Below, in pieces: positions 62,001 to 64,000 of a stretch of 64,000 bases of DNA (the stretch's first letter is position 1; every line of letters starts with the position of its first letter). Source of the stretch: Kryptolebias marmoratus (Eukaryota > Chordata > Actinopteri > Cyprinodontiformes > Rivulidae); assembly GCF_001649575.2 (NCBI RefSeq), contig NC_051435.1, positions 4,743,084 to 4,807,083 of the forward strand, given 5' to 3'. Both the position numbers and the translations under genes were made by a program. The notes under the pieces were generated by a model that was not told the origin of the DNA, did no database searches, and was given only the letters and a program-made list of their open reading frames with translations.

Positions 62001-64000
62001 AACTAGAAGCTGTAGGAGTTTCTGATGTTAGTCTTAAGAAAGTTCAGGACGAAAGTGAAGACCATGCATTATCAACCATAGAAGAAGCTGCTTCTAGATA
62101 TGATTCTGACACATTAAAACCAGAAGAAGAATCTCTGACAACATTAACTTCTTCTATTTATCTTGTAGATTACACTTTCATGCAAAACCACAAAATGACT
62201 TTCAATACTTCAACACAAACCTCAACCCAACAGGTTTCAGAGGCGTCATTATTGCCAAGTTCCCAACAAGCAAAGACATCTTCCAGCAGCAGCCGCCACA
62301 CCATTATGTCACCAGTCTACAAAAGGTTTCTGGATGAGGTGGGAGATGGTCCGCTCACAGATGACTTACTGCAATGTCTGGCAGAAGAGCTCATCTCCTT
62401 GGATGAACGAGATGCATCGACAGGATTCGAAGACCCCGAGCAAAAGAAAAAGGAGTTTAACAGAGAAGAGAAACTTGAGTTTATGAGTTTACCTCATAAA
62501 TCTCCTGAGGTAAATTCTTTGATTCCAAACATAACAGAAAAGTCATTTCTTAGTTTCTAATGAACCATATAAAAAACGATTAAAAAAAAGTTAAGGAAAG
62601 ACATGACTGTGATAAAACATTGCTGTTTTTATGCAAAATAGCCACAATCAAAGACAGATTTGTATTCATGTTTATCTTTTATCCAAGATGATTGGACTAA
62701 TTGTACTGAGCAACATTTTAAGCTAATTCTTGAATAATTTATTCCAGGTTGCTCCGATAGAAAGTGAAGCTGTTCCTGGTGATGAGTTGGGTGTAGTGGA
62801 CACCATCACATGGACAAAGGGGGAAGTACTTGGCAAGGGTGCTTACGGCACAGTATGTATAAAACTGCACTATTAGTTTTAGGAGTGGTGTTATTCTTAC
62901 TTTCATAGCAACAGCAGATAGACATCCAAACTCTGACTGAAACTACCTCCTCAGGTGTACTGTGGCCTTACCAGTCAGGGCCAGCTGATAGCAGTGAAGC
63001 AGGTTCACCTGGACTCCTCTGACTCTGACACTGCAAATAAAGAGTACAGTCGTCTTCAGGGGGAGGTGGAATTACTTAAAACCCTTCGACACATCAATAT
63101 TGTTGGCTTCCTGGGGACCTCCTTATACCAACATGTTGTTTCCATCTTCATGGAGTATATCCCAGGAGGATCCATTGCTAGCATACTTCACAGGTTCAGT
63201 GTTTAGTTTTTGCTAACTATAACAACAACACAAAGCCCCTTTTTAAATTTCTGACATAATAAATGTTACTTACAGGTGTCTTTAGTATTGTTCTCTACGT
63301 ATCTCCAGGTTCGGTCCGTTGCCAGAGCGAGTCCTGGCTCTGTACACTCATCAGATCCTTGAAGGGGTGGCATACCTTCATCTGAACAGGGTGATTCATA
63401 GAGATTTAAAGGGAAACAATGTCATGTTGATGCCGACTGGTGTCATAAAGCTCATCGACTTCGGCTGTGCACGGCGTCTCAGTTGCTTAAATCACACGGC
63501 TTGTAACAGTGGAGAACTGCTCAAATCTGTCCATGGCACACCTTACTGGATAGCACCAGAGGTAAATCTGATTTTTAGTATTGGTTTAAAGTGTTTCAGT
63601 GGTTCACTCACCTCTAACTCCTCCCGTCCTGTTAGGTTATCAATGAGTCAGGATATGGCAGGAAGTCAGATATTTGGAGTGTCGGTTGCACAGTGTTTGA
63701 AATGGCCACAGGAAAACCTCCACTTTCACACATGGCCAAGATGGCTGCCTTGTTCTACATTGGGACTCGAAGAGGGTCGATGCCAATGCTGCCAGACGGG
63801 TTCTCAGAGAGTGCCAAAGACTTTGTAAGAATCTGTTTGACTAGGTAAGCAATTAACAGAAAAAATCCACTTAGTGTGAACCTGTCACTGATTCTGCTGA
63901 TGACAAACTTTTTTTTTAATGCTTTCTTTTACTTTAGTGACCAGAAACTAAGGCCGTCAGCTGACCAGCTCCTACAGCATTCTTTTGTCCATAAAAAGGA
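52820..64000 (+). CDS. map3k19: map3k19 (YSK4), mitogen-activated protein kinase kinase kinase 19, 14 exons, 3' end cut by window
   Basis: This gene encodes a serine/threonine kinase of the STE/MAP3K group, expected to act in the cytoplasm upstream of MAP kinase cascades. The exons I can join in phase are 52820-53035, 54049-54243, 54987-55147, 55277-55392, 58142-58226, 58888-59010, 59785-59939, 60021-60055, 60377-62509, 62748-62852, 62955-63193, 63309-63561, 63636-63844 and 63938-64000+. Every intron is GT-AG and every phase matches its partner, giving about 1,360 codons, close to my recollection of about 1,328 for the human protein. The kinase domain closely resembles human MAP3K19, including GKGAYGTVYCGLTSQGQLIA and KGNNVMLMPTG. 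The middle of exon 9 retains a MAP3K19-specific block (GPAIYEMF). The start is the first ATG after an in-frame stop at 52808. The stop codon lies just beyond position 64000. The identification is firm; the exact borders of exons 5-8 are less so. Confidence 0.95.
52844..52868 (+). repeat. map3k19: (GAT)n coding microsatellite in map3k19 exon 1
   Basis: Seven GAT-type units encode consecutive aspartates near the N-terminus. Confidence 0.9.
53036..54048 (+). other. map3k19 intron 1
   Basis: A short (GT)n run with interruptions lies just after the donor (about 53049-53078). Nothing else is recognisable. Confidence 0.7.
53049..53078. repeat. (GT)n microsatellite, imperfect
   Basis: GTGTGTGTGTGCGTGTGTGTG run just inside map3k19 intron 1, about 14 bases after the donor. 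Confidence 0.9.
54049..54243 (+). CDS. map3k19: map3k19 exon 2: ankyrin-like repeats
   Basis: This exon has 65 codons and both borders in phase 0 (acceptor TTGAACAG, donor TTG|GTGAGT). It starts VVRELLRTEADLTLRNDSQQ and continues with TALHLS, a recognisable ankyrin consensus (LL...GAD...N..G.TALHLA). A second repeat start follows at AQLLQAAWQGDPTSLRRLL. It is more GC-rich than the flanking introns, as expected for coding sequence. Confidence 0.85.
54244..54986 (+). other. map3k19 intron 2
   Basis: AT-rich intron with a GTGAGT donor and TTAG acceptor; I see no repeat or exon inside it. Confidence 0.7.
54987..55147 (+). CDS. map3k19: map3k19 exon 3: second ankyrin-like repeat
   Basis: The exon enters in phase 0 after TGTGTTAG and leaves in phase 2 at GC|GTAAGG. 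It encodes 53 codons plus two bases, beginning TQTGRVDVNVPNSQGVTAAM. This completes the repeat opened in exon 2 (LRRLL...VDVN..NSQGVTAAML). The rest (LFEGLTMWLPWEHRPVEVIK) links to the next repeat. Confidence 0.85.
55277..55392 (+). CDS. map3k19: map3k19 exon 4: third ankyrin-like repeat
   Basis: The acceptor TCATCATCAG enters in phase 2 and the donor ACACAG|GTACAC leaves in phase 1. The peptide reads DLRVRDHRGCSVLHYAEN followed by REEIVWILTEALGHT. This has the ankyrin pattern of D...RD..G.S.LHYA followed by a second helix. It joins exactly in phase to exon 5, 2.7 kb downstream. Confidence 0.85.
57474..57740 (+). repeat. Dispersed repeat family R1, copy 10 (first of a doublet)
   Basis: Begins GCCCGCCATCAAAGG, then AACCACTGGAGCAATTTTAA, GTTCAAGATGGCCGCCACAG and ATAACTCAGCCAGTCTTACA. 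It lies in map3k19 intron 4. Confidence 0.85.
57741..57890 (+). repeat. Dispersed repeat family R1, copy 11 (second of a doublet)
   Basis: Shortened copy with AAGATGGCCACCACAGGTAA and GTAGTAACTGAGAGTCACTG, directly after copy 10. Confidence 0.8.
58142..58226 (+). CDS. map3k19: map3k19 exon 5: linker exon
   Basis: This 85-bp exon has acceptor TTTCTGCTGCAG, entering in phase 1, and donor AAGCAG|GTGGGC, leaving in phase 2. The peptide DKQQTSFQSIMETLKDSGGA continues NQDVKKGS. Phase fits both neighbours. I see no named domain; the first part looks helical and may cap the ankyrin-like stack. Confidence 0.75.
58227..58887 (+). other. map3k19 intron 5 with a long open stretch
   Basis: The frame from about 58505 to 58804 is open for 99 codons (…CPEDNLFYPNRFQ…), longer than expected in AT-rich intron. 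A possible 63-bp in-phase cassette exon lies inside it; see the findings. No similarity is recognised. Confidence 0.4.
58888..59010 (+). CDS. map3k19: map3k19 exon 6: linker exon
   Basis: This exon is 123 bp, with acceptor TTGCCTCCCTAG and donor ATACAAAG|GTACAT. Entry and exit are both phase 2, so its loss would preserve the frame. The peptide begins KGLCLPSLSNNIRHWGQMDT and is serine- and proline-containing, with no domain recognised. The pyrimidine-rich acceptor and phase agreement support it. Confidence 0.7.
59011..59784 (+). other. map3k19 intron 6 with LINE-tail-like sequence
   Basis: The motif GTGCCCTGAGATGAC...GAATTGGTGCTAAATAAA near 59410-59455 resembles the 3' tail shared by many teleost LINE and SINE elements. 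The following 200 bases are of unknown origin. Confidence 0.5.
59785..59939 (+). CDS. map3k19: map3k19 exon 7: linker exon, acceptor uncertain
   Basis: The open frame SVVDASPPSHGLLSVVESSP continues LSQSAPSIMEPLMFSNSMMQ and ends at AACC|GTATGT in phase 1. Two acceptors keep the frame, one with the exon starting at 59785 and one at 59797, 12 bases apart. An AG ending at 59788 and the one in GTGTAG ending at 59803 would both bring an early stop. I chose 59785 for its better upstream tract. No domain is recognised. Confidence 0.65.
60021..60055 (+). CDS. map3k19: map3k19 exon 8: micro-exon
   Basis: This 35-bp exon lies between TTTCTGTCTCCAG and AAAAG|GTGAGC. It completes the split arginine codon from exon 7, adds LGSQNILHEQK and ends in phase 0, as exon 9 requires. 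Strong splice sites and phase fit support it despite its size. Confidence 0.75.
60377..62509 (+). CDS. map3k19: map3k19 exon 9: large central exon (711 codons)
   Basis: This single 2,133-bp exon follows TTTTGTTTTCACAG and stops at TCTCCTGAG|GTAAAT, with both borders in phase 0. It encodes a hydrophilic, probably largely disordered region rich in Ser, Lys, Asn and Gln. Two blocks are recognisably MAP3K19: one near 61698-61790 (YKDLFQQI...GPAIYEMF) and one near 62315-62415 (YKRFLDE...LTDDLLQCLAEELISLDERD). Both have clear counterparts in the human protein as I remember it, although most of the rest has diverged. If the intron is not removed, reading continues 17 codons to a TAA at 62558. Confidence 0.92.
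62510..62747 (+). other. map3k19 intron 9
   Basis: Short AT-rich intron between the large central exon and the first kinase exon; no features seen. Confidence 0.8.
62748..62852 (+). CDS. map3k19: map3k19 exon 10: start of kinase domain, glycine-rich loop
   Basis: This exon has 35 codons in phase 0, between TTTATTCCAG and ACA|GTATGT. It ends ITWTKGEVLGKGAYGT, the glycine-rich ATP loop GxGxYG, which continues as VYCG in exon 11. The kinase domain begins around residue 1,094 of the model. Confidence 0.93.
62955..63193 (+). CDS. map3k19: map3k19 exon 11: kinase N-lobe, ATP-binding lysine
   Basis: The exon follows CTCCTCAG and ends at CACAG|GTTCAG in phase 2. It begins VYCGLTSQGQLIAVKQVHLD, where the lysine of AVK (about residue 1,123) is the expected ATP-orienting residue. 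The helix C region (EYSRLQGEVELLKTLRHINI) and hinge (IFMEYIPGGSIASILHR) are intact and very close to human MAP3K19. Confidence 0.94.
63309..63561 (+). CDS. map3k19: map3k19 exon 12: catalytic loop, DFG and activation segment
   Basis: The exon enters in phase 2 after ATCTCCAG and ends in phase 0 at CCAGAG|GTAAAT. It holds the catalytic loop HRDLKGNN (Asp at about residue 1,220), DFG in LIDFGCARR (Asp at about 1,238) and the activation-segment end HGTPYWIAPE. All key catalytic residues are present, so the kinase should be active. Human has MAPE where this has IAPE. Confidence 0.94.
63636..63844 (+). CDS. map3k19: map3k19 exon 13: kinase C-lobe
   Basis: The acceptor is CCTGTTAG and the donor is ACTAG|GTAAGC, leaving in phase 2. 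It encodes VINESGYGRKSDIWSVGCTV followed by FEMATGKPPL and FYIGTRRGSMPMLPDGFSES. This includes the DIWSVGCT helix F motif and matches the human protein closely. Confidence 0.93.
63938..64000 (+). CDS. map3k19: map3k19 exon 14 (partial): end of kinase domain
   Basis: The exon begins after TTTTACTTTAG and reads SDQKLRPSADQLLQHSFVHK before the window ends. This corresponds to the final kinase helix of the human protein (RPSALQLLKHSF), so only a few codons should be missing. The stop codon and 3' UTR are outside the window. Confidence 0.9.

Overview
The window looks like nuclear DNA of a teleost fish. It is AT-rich, has canonical GT-AG introns of very different lengths, many (CA)n and (GT)n microsatellites, and decayed Tc1-like transposons, LINEs and short dispersed repeats of kinds common in ray-finned fish. 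There is no bacterial or viral gene organisation. Nearly all short open frames in the first 46 kb are chance openings or transposon remains.

Two protein-coding genes are supported, arranged head to head. On the minus strand is ramp1 (receptor activity-modifying protein 1). Its signal-peptide exon lies at 46949-47006 in a CpG-rich block, and its second coding exon at 16019-16157. The two are separated by a 30.8-kb intron and join in phase. The final exon (rest of the ectodomain, membrane helix, short tail) was not found and should lie before position 1. About 5.8 kb away on the plus strand is map3k19 (YSK4), from 52820 to the right edge. I reconstructed 14 coding exons with consistent splice phases, about 1,360 codons. 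An ankyrin-like N-terminus (exons 1-4) and small linker exons (5-8) precede one very large exon (9) that encodes a low-complexity, lysine- and serine-rich central region. A complete STE-type kinase domain (exons 10-14) follows and runs off the edge within a few codons of its expected end.

Region by region: 1-16018 is ramp1 intron 2 or downstream sequence, with a decayed Tc1 element and an unusual GTACC-rich minisatellite. 16158-46948 is ramp1 intron 1, with LINE and SINE relics, palindromic elements and microsatellites. 46900-47500 is the ramp1 CpG-rich first-exon region. 47540-52400 is intergenic repeats: a tandem pair of a dispersed family, a Tc1 transposase relic and an antisense LINE reverse-transcriptase relic. 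52820-64000 is map3k19.

No obviously new multi-gene system is present. The most unusual points are the ankyrin-like head on the MAP3K19 kinase, an unnamed ~300-bp dispersed repeat (at least 11 copies) that carries a YY1-like AAGATGGCCGCC core, and an intronic minisatellite dense in splice-donor-like GTAAGT on both strands. All splice models come from reading the sequence alone; no RNA data or database search was available.
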